A stretch of DNA of 64,000 nt, from assembly GCA_027019175.1 (NCBI GenBank), contig JALUXB010000028.1, positions 1 to 64,000 of the forward strand, read 5' to 3'. Positions 50,863-59,033 of the stretch are shown here, in pieces. The position numbers and the translations under genes were made by a program. This DNA comes from Sulfurovum sp. Lineage in GTDB: Bacteria > Campylobacterota > Campylobacteria > Campylobacterales > Sulfurovaceae. The notes beneath the pieces are model-generated. The model was not told where the DNA came from. It saw nothing but the letters and a program-made list of their open reading frames with translations, and made no database searches. Within the stretch, counting starts at the first letter, position 1; each line of letters opens with the position of its first letter.

Positions 50863-52428
50863 ATGGCGTATCCGTTCAATACCCTTTACGAGATCGCGCA
50901 GCAGCAGGCTAAAAAGCGTGGCGGCAAAACAGCGCTTTTTGTCGATGAAACAAAGATTCGCTACCGTGACATTTTGCAAAAGGCCGATGCGCTCGCAGGC
51001 GTACTGGCGAAAAAGGGAGTGAAGCAGGGCGACAGGGTCGCGCTCTTTTTACGAAACTCCCCCGAATTTGTCTACGCCATTTTTGCCGTCTCAAAGCTTG
51101 GTGCAATACTTGTCCCCGTTAATACGTTTCTCAAAGCCGATGAACTCAGTTATATTCTTGAAGACAGCGGTGCTTCGGTACTGATCGCTTCGGCAATACA
51201 TGCCAAAGTGGTGAATGCTTCAAATGCATCACAGGTATGCGGGAGTATTTTCTGGGAGGGTGAGGTCAAAACCGTCAGTGAGAATGATATTGGCTTCGAT
51301 GCAGTGTGGAATGAGAATGCACAAGCGCCCAATGTGAAAGGAACATTAGATGATACCGCTGTTTTGATCTATACTTCCGGAACAACAGGCAAGCCCAAAG
51401 GCGCAATGCTGAGCAACCGGAACATCCTCTCCAACGCCGATTCTGGACGGCAAACCATCCGTGTGACACACCGGGACAGAGTGATCGTCTTTTTGCCCAT
51501 GTTTCACTCCTTTACATTCTCGATTGGTGTGATTCTGCCTCTGTATGTAGGGGCAAGTATTGTTATTATCAAATCGATACAGCCCTTCAGCAACATCTTT
51601 AAACAGACACTGATGAAACGGGTGACGATCTTTTTTGGAGTCCCCGATGTCTACAATGCACTTGCCCGCGCAAAGCTGCCGTGGTACTTTATGTGGTTCA
51701 ACCGTATCCGTGCATTTATCTCCGGTGCGGCGCCGCTGCAGCCAAAGACACTCGATGCAATGGCGCAAAAGTTCAAGCGTGCCACACTGCTTGAAGGCTA
51801 CGGGTTGAGTGAAGCGAGTCCGGCTGTCTGCATCAACACCTTTGAAAAGCAGAAGGCAGGTTCGGTAGGAACAGCACTGCCAGGGTACGAGATGAAGATT
51901 GTCGATGAGAATATGAATGAACTGCCCCATGGCGAGATCGGTGATATCATTGTCAGAGGTGAGAATGTCATGCAGGGGTACTGGAAGCGCCCCGAAGCGA
52001 CGGCGGAAACCATTGTCAACGGCTGGCTGTTGACAGGTGACATGGGCTATATGGATGAAGATGGCTTTTTATTCATTGTCGACCGTAAAAAAGACCTTAT
52101 TATCTCCAAAGGTATCAACATCTATCCACGAGAAATTGAAGATGCCATTGACGGACATCCCCATGTAAAAGCTTCGGCAGTGGTTGGCATTGTAGATGAA
52201 AAAAGCGGTGAAATTCCTGTTGCATACGTAGAGCTTGAAGAGGAGGTTGAAACACTGGATGAAGCGGGGCTTAAAAAGCACCTGCGCAGTCAGCTTGCGA
52301 ACTTCAAGCTGCCCAAGCAGATTCATGTCATTGAAGAGCTTCCTAAAAATGCAACGGGGAAAGTGCTTAAAAGGGTACTCAAGGAGCAGCTTGCCAAATC
52401 GGAGGTAACAGATCAAAGCACTGATTAA
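50863..52428 (+). CDS. fadD: Long-chain acyl-CoA synthetase (AMP-forming)
   Basis: The 521-residue product activates fatty acids to acyl-CoA. AMP-binding motifs are YTSGTTGKPKGAMLSN at about 169, EGYGLSEASP at about 313, GWLLTGDMGYMDEDG and DRKKDLIISKGINIYP, with the C-terminal lysine in NATGKVLKRVLKE. It lies between the FadL-type porin and nagA. The gene symbol follows the most likely function; a shorter-chain substrate is possible. Confidence 0.9.
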   Translation: MAYPFNTLYEIAQQQAKKRGGKTALFVDETKIRYRDILQKADALAGVLAKKGVKQGDRVALFLRNSPEFVYAIFAVSKLGAILVPVNTFLKADELSYILEDSGASVLIASAIHAKVVNASNASQVCGSIFWEGEVKTVSENDIGFDAVWNENAQAPNVKGTLDDTAVLIYTSGTTGKPKGAMLSNRNILSNADSGRQTIRVTHRDRVIVFLPMFHSFTFSIGVILPLYVGASIVIIKSIQPFSNIFKQTLMKRVTIFFGVPDVYNALARAKLPWYFMWFNRIRAFISGAAPLQPKTLDAMAQKFKRATLLEGYGLSEASPAVCINTFEKQKAGSVGTALPGYEMKIVDENMNELPHGEIGDIIVRGENVMQGYWKRPEATAETIVNGWLLTGDMGYMDEDGFLFIVDRKKDLIISKGINIYPREIEDAIDGHPHVKASAVVGIVDEKSGEIPVAYVELEEEVETLDEAGLKKHLRSQLANFKLPKQIHVIEELPKNATGKVLKRVLKEQLAKSEVTDQSTD

Positions 52429-53548
52429 TGCCAAAGTGATCGTTGGTGAAACGACACTTGACACGATGACTATTCTCTTTGACAACACCATACGGGCAGT
52501 TGACTCGGATGTCAACACGGAGGGGTGTGAGATTATCGATGCCAAAGGGGCGTATGTTTCGGCAGGCTTTATTGACATTCATATTCACGGCAGCGGCGGT
52601 GCAGATGTGATGGATGCCACGTCAGAGGCACTTGAGACGATCTCCAGAACACTGGTAGAAACAGGTACCACTTCATTTGTTGCCACAACGATGACAATGG
52701 CACAGGAGAAGATTGACGTGGCGATTGACAATGTGCGTGAGTGTCAAAAGCGTGTAAGTGGTGCGCAGATTTTGGGTGTGCATCTTGAGGGGCCTTTCAT
52801 CAACCCCGCAAGACAGGGCGCGCAGGATGCCCGATATGTTCAAAAGCCGAAGCTTGCTTCTATTGAAAGGCATATGGATCTGGTTAAAATGATCACCCTT
52901 GCGCCTGAAGCGGACGGTGCAAAAGCGTTTATAGGTGACATAAGAGAAAAGTATCCGGACGTACTGCTGAGTATCGGACATTCCGATGCAGACTACGATA
53001 CTGCCAAGGCAGGCTTTGACCTGGGGATAGGCCATGCCACCCATCTTTTCAATGCGATGCCGCCGTTAAAACACCGTGCGCCGGGTATAGTGGGGGCGGT
53101 ATTGGATGATGAACGTATCAGTTGTGATATCATTGTCGACCTGGTACATCTGCACCCGGCAATGCTGCGTTTGACCTGGCAGGCTAAAAGAGAGCGTCTC
53201 ATACTCATTACCGATGCGATGCGTGCGGGGTGCATGAAGAACGGGCGCTATGACCTTGGAGGACAGCAGGTGCACGTAGCAGATGGTGAGGCGAGGCTTC
53301 CTGACGGTACACTTGCCGGCAGCGTGTTGAAGATGAATGAAGCAGTGCGCAATATGGTAAAACATACCTCTATGACACTGCCTCAGGCTGTCAGAAGCGT
53401 TACAGAGCTGCCTGCAGAAAGGCTGCACCTTGAAAAGAAGGGCAGGCTCGAAGTTGGCTGCGATGCCGATATGGTCATTTTTGATGAAGGGTTGGGTATC
53501 ATAGCGACATATGTTGCAGGTGAGATGAAATACCAAAGGAGTCTATAG
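52412..53548 (+). CDS. nagA: N-acetylglucosamine-6-phosphate deacetylase, apparent ATC start
   Basis: NagA converts GlcNAc-6-P to GlcN-6-P. From 52412 the 378-residue product would read (M)KALINAKVIVGE, the family N-terminus, with GGAGG at 52401-52405 six bases before. The codon there is ATC, not ATG; the first ordinary start, GTG at 52436, would remove conserved residues and lacks a ribosome site. Metal and active-site motifs are intact: GFIDIHIHG, HLEGPF, GHSDADY, ATHLFNAMPPL and ITDAM. It overlaps fadD by 17 nt. Confidence 0.9.
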   Translation: MKALINAKVIVGETTLDTMTILFDNTIRAVDSDVNTEGCEIIDAKGAYVSAGFIDIHIHGSGGADVMDATSEALETISRTLVETGTTSFVATTMTMAQEKIDVAIDNVRECQKRVSGAQILGVHLEGPFINPARQGAQDARYVQKPKLASIERHMDLVKMITLAPEADGAKAFIGDIREKYPDVLLSIGHSDADYDTAKAGFDLGIGHATHLFNAMPPLKHRAPGIVGAVLDDERISCDIIVDLVHLHPAMLRLTWQAKRERLILITDAMRAGCMKNGRYDLGGQQVHVADGEARLPDGTLAGSVLKMNEAVRNMVKHTSMTLPQAVRSVTELPAERLHLEKKGRLEVGCDADMVIFDEGLGIIATYVAGEMKYQRSL

Positions 53549-54019
53549 ATGTTTGGATTGTTCAAACGCAAAATACGAGAGGTTTACGCCCCGGTTGACG
53601 GGCAGGTGGTAGATATTACCGAAGTACCTGACGAGGTCTTTGCCGGTAAAATGGTCGGTGACGGTGTGGCGGTCAACCCTGTCGGCGATACATTCTGTGC
53701 CCCTATTGAGGGTGTGGTCAGTAAAATCTTTTCGACAAATCACGCTTTCAGCATCAAAAGTGACAAAGACCTTGAAGTGATGGTGCATATCGGTCTTGAG
53801 ACGGTAGCACTGGAAGGCAAAGGGTTTGAACGTTTGGTAGAAGAGGGCGCGCAGGTTGCTGCGGGTGATCCCATTATCAAAGCGGATCTGTCCTATATCG
53901 CAGAACATGCCAAAAGCACCATTACCCCTGTTGTCGTGTCTGAGACAAGTGATGTCAAAAAGATTGAAAAAAAACTGCGTATCGTCAAGCAGGGCGATAC
54001 CGTTATGGAGGTAGCGTGA
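53549..54019 (+). CDS. PTS glucose-type EIIA protein
   Basis: This phosphocarrier passes phosphate from HPr to EIIB. The 156-residue product has the EIIA-Glc fold signatures: VYAPVDGQVVDITEVPDEVF, H65 in FSTNHAF and the phosphorylated H80 in VMVHIGLETV, then GDPIIKADL. It starts immediately after the nagA stop, so it is co-expressed, and pairs with the EIIBC and HPr-EI genes 4-7 kb downstream. Confidence 0.92.
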   Translation: MFGLFKRKIREVYAPVDGQVVDITEVPDEVFAGKMVGDGVAVNPVGDTFCAPIEGVVSKIFSTNHAFSIKSDKDLEVMVHIGLETVALEGKGFERLVEEGAQVAAGDPIIKADLSYIAEHAKSTITPVVVSETSDVKKIEKKLRIVKQGDTVMEVA

Positions 54020-54114
54020 TGCCGGAAACCAATCCTGATATGCCGATGTATATTATTTATGCAGTGATTATTGTCGCAACGATCGTCATTTTGAAGATGC
54101 CGAAGAAAAAGTGA
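54019..54114 (+). CDS. 31-residue single-span membrane protein
   Basis: The frame reads MPETNPDMPMYIIYAVIIVA then TIVILKMPKKK. It has one membrane helix and a basic end. Its ATG overlaps the EIIA stop (TGATG), which is the best evidence that it is translated. No family is recognised; it may be a small accessory of the PTS or membrane. Confidence 0.5.
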   Translation: MPETNPDMPMYIIYAVIIVATIVILKMPKKK

Positions 54115-54151
54115 AACGTCTGAGGGTAATAGTGTGTTAATGCTCCTGGGG

Positions 54152-54157
54152 TATACT
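54152..54157 (+). promoter_or_regulatory. -10 box of the response regulator gene at 54165
   Basis: TATACT puts the start of transcription at 54164, one base before the ATG pair. There is no ribosome site in a leader, so the message is probably leaderless or nearly so. Confidence 0.5.
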
Positions 54158-54164
54158 GGAAAGT

Positions 54165-54800
54165 ATGATGCAGATATTACTACTTGAAGACGATAAAATC
54201 CTGTGTGAGAGCCTGAAAGAGTATCTTGAAAGTGAAGGATACAGCGTTGATACTGCACATCGTGGTACAGACGTGTTTGATCTGACATTTTCGAAACGCT
54301 ATGATCTCTATATTCTGGATGTCAATGTACCGGGTACGGACGGGTTTGATGTTCTGACCGAACTGAAAGAGGCGGGAGATGAGACGCCGGCGATCTACAT
54401 AACGGCACTGACAGATATCAACTCCATATCCAAAGGCTTTCGTATCGGTGCGGAAGACTATATTAAAAAGCCGTTTGATCCTGAAGAGCTGGTAATACGC
54501 ATTAAAAGCAAATATGAAAGACCTGACAGGGTTGTTGAAATACAGGGGGTGACCTATGACCCGTTACACAAAACAGTACGGAAAGAGGGGGAGATTATCG
54601 GGCTTGGAGAGGTACAGGCAAACCTGTTTCATGCCCTTGTGATGCGTGCCAATACTGTGGTGGACAGTTATACCCTGATGGATTTTCTTGAGCAGCCCAA
54701 TGCCAATGCACTGAGGGTCAATCTTGCAAAGCTCAAGAGCAAACTGGGGATAGAGATCAAAAATATCCGGGGACAGGGGTATATGATTGAAGACCTATGA
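54165..54800 (+). CDS. OmpR-family response regulator
   Basis: The 211-residue product has a receiver with D9/D10 and phosphoacceptor D52 (YILDVNVPGTDG), T in YITALT and K in YIKKPFD, and a short winged-helix domain after about 125 (LGEVQANLFHALV, LEQPNANALRVNLAKLKSKL, IRGQGYMIEDL). The wing is shorter than in the PhoB paralogs. It overlaps its kinase gene by 14 nt. Confidence 0.9.
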   Translation: MMQILLLEDDKILCESLKEYLESEGYSVDTAHRGTDVFDLTFSKRYDLYILDVNVPGTDGFDVLTELKEAGDETPAIYITALTDINSISKGFRIGAEDYIKKPFDPEELVIRIKSKYERPDRVVEIQGVTYDPLHKTVRKEGEIIGLGEVQANLFHALVMRANTVVDSYTLMDFLEQPNANALRVNLAKLKSKLGIEIKNIRGQGYMIEDL

Positions 54801-55836
54801 AGCCGAGTCTCTTGTAAAGAGCTTTTTGATCTTTTTTCTGCTGCTTGAAGTGCTGCTGGCAATCAATACATGGTATGAGTACGGGGTACAGAAAACGGCA
54901 CTTGAAGCCAAAATTAAAGACCGTATGCGTCTTTGCGCCTATACCATTGAGTGTGGGGGAATGCAGACAGACTTTGTAGACCGAAGCAAAGGAAAAGAGG
55001 AGAATGTCCTCTACCGGAACGGGGGAAGTCTCTACAGCTACTTTACCGTTCCCAAAGCGGAAAAGCATCTGATGAAAGTCATCTATCCCAAACAGCGATT
55101 TGAAGCAGCGGTAAAGAAGCTGGAAGAAACGTTGTTGCATAAGTTTTTGCTCTATACCCTTTTCTCCGCGGCAGTCTCTTTGCTTTTTTCCCTCTATGCG
55201 CTGATGCCGCTTCGCCGTGCGCTCAGGCTGAATGAAGAGTTTGTCAAAGATATTCTCCACGATTTCAATACACCGCTAAGCTCTATGAAGATTAACCTGA
55301 AGCTTTTTAGAAAAGAGGTAGGAGAGAGTCCAAAGATTGCAAGACTGGAGAACAATATCGAGACCATGCTCTCTTTGCAGAAGAATCTGCAAACCTTTCT
55401 CAAAGGTATGCAGACGCAGACAGAAGTGTTCGATATCGCTTCTCTTATCGATGAGCGGATACCCTATTTTGAAGTGCTGTATCCCGATATTATCTATCAT
55501 GCCAGCCTCACCCCGCTCAAGATCAAGGCAAACAGGGATGCCTTTGTCCGGATTGTAGATAATCTTTTCAGCAATGCCGGAAAATACAATAAACCTGAAG
55601 GGCAGGTTTTGGTAAGCATAGAGAACAGCCTTCTGAAAATAGAGGATACAGGGAAAGGGATCGCCCATCCGGAAAAGGTCTTTGGGCGTTACTACAAAGA
55701 GCAGGAACGCGGGATCGGCATCGGGCTGCATATTGTTAAAAAACTGTGTGACGAGATGCATATACCCGTAGAGATCAGCAGCAGAAGGGGAGAGGGGACA
55801 ACCTTTTCTCTCGATCTTTCCCGGGTTATTGTGTAG
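54787..55836 (+). CDS. Sensor histidine kinase
   Basis: The 349-residue product has two membrane helices (about 11-29 and 121-140) around a small periplasmic domain of about 90 residues, a dimerisation H-box with H158 (KDILHDFNTPLSSMKINL), N-box DNLFSNAGKYN, and G-boxes DTGKGI and GIGIGLHIVKKL. The start is TTG at 54787, inside the regulator gene; no better in-frame start exists before the first helix. The signal is unknown; location among PTS genes suggests an amino-sugar or envelope cue. Confidence 0.88.
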   Translation: MKTYEAESLVKSFLIFFLLLEVLLAINTWYEYGVQKTALEAKIKDRMRLCAYTIECGGMQTDFVDRSKGKEENVLYRNGGSLYSYFTVPKAEKHLMKVIYPKQRFEAAVKKLEETLLHKFLLYTLFSAAVSLLFSLYALMPLRRALRLNEEFVKDILHDFNTPLSSMKINLKLFRKEVGESPKIARLENNIETMLSLQKNLQTFLKGMQTQTEVFDIASLIDERIPYFEVLYPDIIYHASLTPLKIKANRDAFVRIVDNLFSNAGKYNKPEGQVLVSIENSLLKIEDTGKGIAHPEKVFGRYYKEQERGIGIGLHIVKKLCDEMHIPVEISSRRGEGTTFSLDLSRVIV

Positions 55837-56746
55837 CGTTCTGTGCTTTCAACAGTTCCATGATGCGCCGTTTGAAATGCGGATCGTGATTTTCTTCATA
55901 GGCAGCAATAAGTGTTTCGAGTGATCCCTCGTGCAGCAGTTTTTCCTGCTGCAAGGTGCTCAGACGGTGCTGAAGAATAGTGTACTGTGCCGGGGTCAGT
56001 GCTGCTCTGCTTTGGGGTGAGTTGAGGTAGTTCCCAAGTTCATACATTGAAGCACGATAGCGGTAATAATGGTAGGAGGGCTGGTCGGAATTGGGCAGGA
56101 GTGAAGGCGGAGCGTTCTTTTGATCGAGAGAAATATGCAGTTTTTCGGCAATGCGTGCAATCTCTTTTTTCTTCTCTTCTGTATCCGCCTGTTGGCTGTA
56201 GTATCTTAAATAGGGTTCTATCAGTTGTTTCGGAAGCCTGTCATGGATGCCGGAGAGCATATCGCTCCGGTAGTTGCGTATGGCATCCTGGTAGCGTGTT
56301 TTGAGTTTTGAATAGTCGGTAATGTCGATAAGGTATGTTTTCACCCCTTTGTAGCGCCGCGGCCCGCTATGAACAACGTACCCTTTGTGTTCCGCGTTTC
56401 CAAGCGGTATATAGCCGTATCGTGCAAGTTTTTTCCGAAGTTGGCGGTGATTTGCCTTAAATCGGATGGGCGGCGTTGAAGGTGAAAAAAAGCGGTAGAG
56501 CAGATAGGTATTGCCACGATGCAGAAGTACGCCAAGATCATGCCGTTTTTTATGTGTCAGCAGCAGGAAAGGCTTCTTTCCTGACAGGAGCAAAAGGTCA
56601 GCCCGTGAAAAATAGGCTCTGTTATGCCTGACAAAGCGACTCTGCTGTACGGTGGTTATTGTATCTATTTCATCGGTCAGGAACAGCTGATTGATGCTGC
56701 ACCCATGGAAAAACAGTAAGAGTGTAAACAGAAGTGCTTTTTTCAA
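55826..56746 (-). CDS. Lipoprotein of unknown function
   Basis: The 306-residue product has a lipoprotein signal (KKALLFTLLLFFHGCSINQL, lipobox FHGC) and a basic, tyrosine-rich central region (FKANHRQLRKKLARYGYIPL). The C-terminal half is helical. Its 3' end overlaps the kinase gene convergently by 11 nt. No family recognised. Confidence 0.65.
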   Translation of the reverse strand: MKKALLFTLLLFFHGCSINQLFLTDEIDTITTVQQSRFVRHNRAYFSRADLLLLSGKKPFLLLTHKKRHDLGVLLHRGNTYLLYRFFSPSTPPIRFKANHRQLRKKLARYGYIPLGNAEHKGYVVHSGPRRYKGVKTYLIDITDYSKLKTRYQDAIRNYRSDMLSGIHDRLPKQLIEPYLRYYSQQADTEEKKKEIARIAEKLHISLDQKNAPPSLLPNSDQPSYHYYRYRASMYELGNYLNSPQSRAALTPAQYTILQHRLSTLQQEKLLHEGSLETLIAAYEENHDPHFKRRIMELLKAQNATQ

Positions 56747-56928
56747 ATAATAACTCCATAATGAACGTGTTTTAGCATAGATAAATCCAATATAGTATAC
56801 ATGAGTTTAGGTTTAGGGAATATAAAAAAAACAGAACATAAACATAACTTCGGATTTTGAGCCTGCCAATAGTAAAGAAGAGAGGAGGAGTGGTATGCTG
56901 GCACTCAAAACCCGGAGCCGATACAGTA

Positions 56929-57132
56929 TTATCTCTTTTCACCTCCTTTATTAAGTGTTGTATTATTGTTATCCACAGGAAGGATGGCTACAACATTATC
57001 ATCCTTTTCCTGCTCTTGAAGCCGATCGAGCATGATATAGGTTACTGTAAACTGACTCTTTGCCCCGCTATCGGAAGCATCAACGGTTGAAGATAGCGAA
57101 ATCATCAATAACGGAATTATGTAGCGTATCAT
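56929..57132 (-). CDS. Small exported protein, unknown
   Basis: The 67-residue product starts MIRYIIPLLMISLSSTVDAS, a signal peptide, followed by about 50 mostly polar residues ending TTLNKGGEKR. AAGGA lies 5 nt before the ATG at 57132 and a TATAAAT sequence just upstream can serve as -10. No known family. Confidence 0.55.
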   Translation of the reverse strand: MIRYIIPLLMISLSSTVDASDSGAKSQFTVTYIMLDRLQEQEKDDNVVAILPVDNNNTTLNKGGEKR

Positions 57133-57351
57133 TGTTATCCTTTGCGGCATGGATTTATACCTCTTTATTGGTATATTTATTGTAATGCAAAAGTGTTACT
57201 TCAGTATTACCTGTTGTATGCAGACAAATCAAAGTATTTAGAGATATGACAGGGATGGGTGTAAAGAGATGCGGAGAAAGCCATTCCCGGCGAAGAACCG
57301 GAAATGTATAACAAGGGAGACTATAACAACGAATAGGAAAAGAGAAAAAGC

Positions 57352-57561
57352 TTATTTTGCTTCTTCGGAAGGTGCTTCTTTTTGTGTATTGTTTTTCTCT
57401 TCTTCCGTTGCAGGGGTGACATCTTTTTTGGGAGCAGGTGTCATACTTTTTGCATCTTGCTTGATCTGGTCAGCAGTTATATCTGCTTTTTTGACATCAT
57501 TTGCCTGGGCAAAAAGAGTTGTCATCGCCATCACTGCAATCAGCAATATCGATTTTTTCAT
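57352..57561 (-). CDS. Small exported charged protein, unknown
   Basis: The 69-residue product has a signal peptide (KKSILLIAVMAMTTLFAQA, cleavage before ND) and a mature part rich in K, E, P and T (DAKSMTPAPKKDVTPATEEE). AAGGATATACC precedes the ATG at 57561. Such low-complexity mature sequence suggests a disordered periplasmic protein. Confidence 0.6.
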   Translation of the reverse strand: MKKSILLIAVMAMTTLFAQANDVKKADITADQIKQDAKSMTPAPKKDVTPATEEEKNNTQKEAPSEEAK

Positions 57562-57641
57562 GGTATATCCTTTAGGGTATGATTTGGTATCGGATCGATA
57601 TCCGAACAAACGAATGATAGGACAATACCATTACTTGAGTA

Positions 57642-59033
57642 TTACCGCTGCAATGCTTCTCTTATTGCTTCAGCGACCTTTTCGGCTTTGGCACCAAGTA
57701 CGATCTGAATGGAGGTCTTGTCCGGGCGGATGACCCCTTTTGCCCCAAGTGCTGTAAAGTCGGCATCATTTAGTATATCGCTGTTCTTGACTTGCATACG
57801 CAGCCGGGTGATGCAGGCATCTGTATCGACAATGTTTTGTTTTCCTCCCAGGGCTTTGATGAATGCAGATGCTTCCCCGCCTTCTGCAGTGTGTACATTC
57901 TTTGCGGTATCGTCGGAGAGTTCGGTTTCCATGATCTTCAGTTTGAAAAACCTGATGGTGTAGTAGCTCAGCACAAAGTAGAGCAGGGCAAAGACGATTC
58001 CCAGCGGAATAATGCGCAGCGGATGGGTAGAGAGTTTGTAATTGATGATATAGTCGATGAATCCTGCGGAAAAACCAAACCCTGCATGAATGTCGAGTGC
58101 CTGTGCGGCAGCGAGTGCCAGTCCGGTGAGAAGGGCATGCAGTACAAAAAGTACCGGAGCGACAAAGAGAAAGAGGAACTCCATCGGTTCGGTGATACCT
58201 GTTAAAAAAGAGGTAAATGCAACACCGGCAAGAATAGCGGCAGCCTTTTTGCGATACGCTTTGTCCGTATTGAGATAGATCGCATAGGCCATGGCGGGCA
58301 GGCCGAACATCATGACTACATAGAATCCCGACATATAGATGCCCGCGCTCTTGTCCCCGGCAAAGAAGCGGTGCAGATCGCCGTTGGCGACAACCGCCAC
58401 CCCGTCTTTGACATAGTGAAATTCACCGATCTGAAACCAGAAGACAGAGTTGAGAATGTGGTGCAGCCCGATGGGGATAAGCAGACGGTTAAGTACCCCG
58501 TAGATGAAGGTCCCGAGCTCACCCATACCGATGATCGCGTTGGAAAATGCATCGATGCCGCTTTGGGCATACTGCCAGAAGTAGCCTGCGATCACCCCAA
58601 CGACAATGGCCGCAAGTGCGGTGATGATGGGAACGAAGCGCTTGCCACCGAAGAAGCCCAGAAATTCGGGAACCTTGATGGTGTGGTAGCGATTGTAGAG
58701 TGTCCCTGCAATGACACCGATGATGATGCCTACAAAGACACCCATGTTGACATCTTTGTCAATAGTGGTGTAAACGGCTTTGGCGATGAGGACGCCCACC
58801 GCACCGCTAAGCGCGGCGGCACCGTCGTTGTTTTTGGCAAGACCGTAGGCGATACCCACACCAAAGAGCAGATCGAGGTTGGCAAAGACCGCCTCCCCGG
58901 CACTCTTCATCACAAGCGCGATCTCTCCGTCAAAAATGTCACCGAACCCCAGTCTCAGCAGCAGTGCTGCCACAGGCAGTACTGCAATAGGCGTCATCAG
59001 CGCCTTTCCGATCTTTTGAAGCAGGTTAAACAT
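57642..59033 (-). CDS. PTS EIIBC, N-acetylglucosamine/glucose type
   Basis: This permease imports and phosphorylates an amino sugar or glucose. The 463-residue product has the EIIC membrane domain (KIGKALMTPIAVLPVAALLL at the start, RFFAGDKSAGIYMSGFYVVM in the middle and FLTGITEPMEFLFLFVAPVL), and a C-terminal EIIB domain with the phosphorylated cysteine C407 in VDTDACITRLRM. Pairing with NagA makes GlcNAc the likely substrate. It overlaps the HPr-EI gene by 8 nt. Confidence 0.88.
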   Translation of the reverse strand: MFNLLQKIGKALMTPIAVLPVAALLLRLGFGDIFDGEIALVMKSAGEAVFANLDLLFGVGIAYGLAKNNDGAAALSGAVGVLIAKAVYTTIDKDVNMGVFVGIIIGVIAGTLYNRYHTIKVPEFLGFFGGKRFVPIITALAAIVVGVIAGYFWQYAQSGIDAFSNAIIGMGELGTFIYGVLNRLLIPIGLHHILNSVFWFQIGEFHYVKDGVAVVANGDLHRFFAGDKSAGIYMSGFYVVMMFGLPAMAYAIYLNTDKAYRKKAAAILAGVAFTSFLTGITEPMEFLFLFVAPVLFVLHALLTGLALAAAQALDIHAGFGFSAGFIDYIINYKLSTHPLRIIPLGIVFALLYFVLSYYTIRFFKLKIMETELSDDTAKNVHTAEGGEASAFIKALGGKQNIVDTDACITRLRMQVKNSDILNDADFTALGAKGVIRPDKTSIQIVLGAKAEKVAEAIREALQR

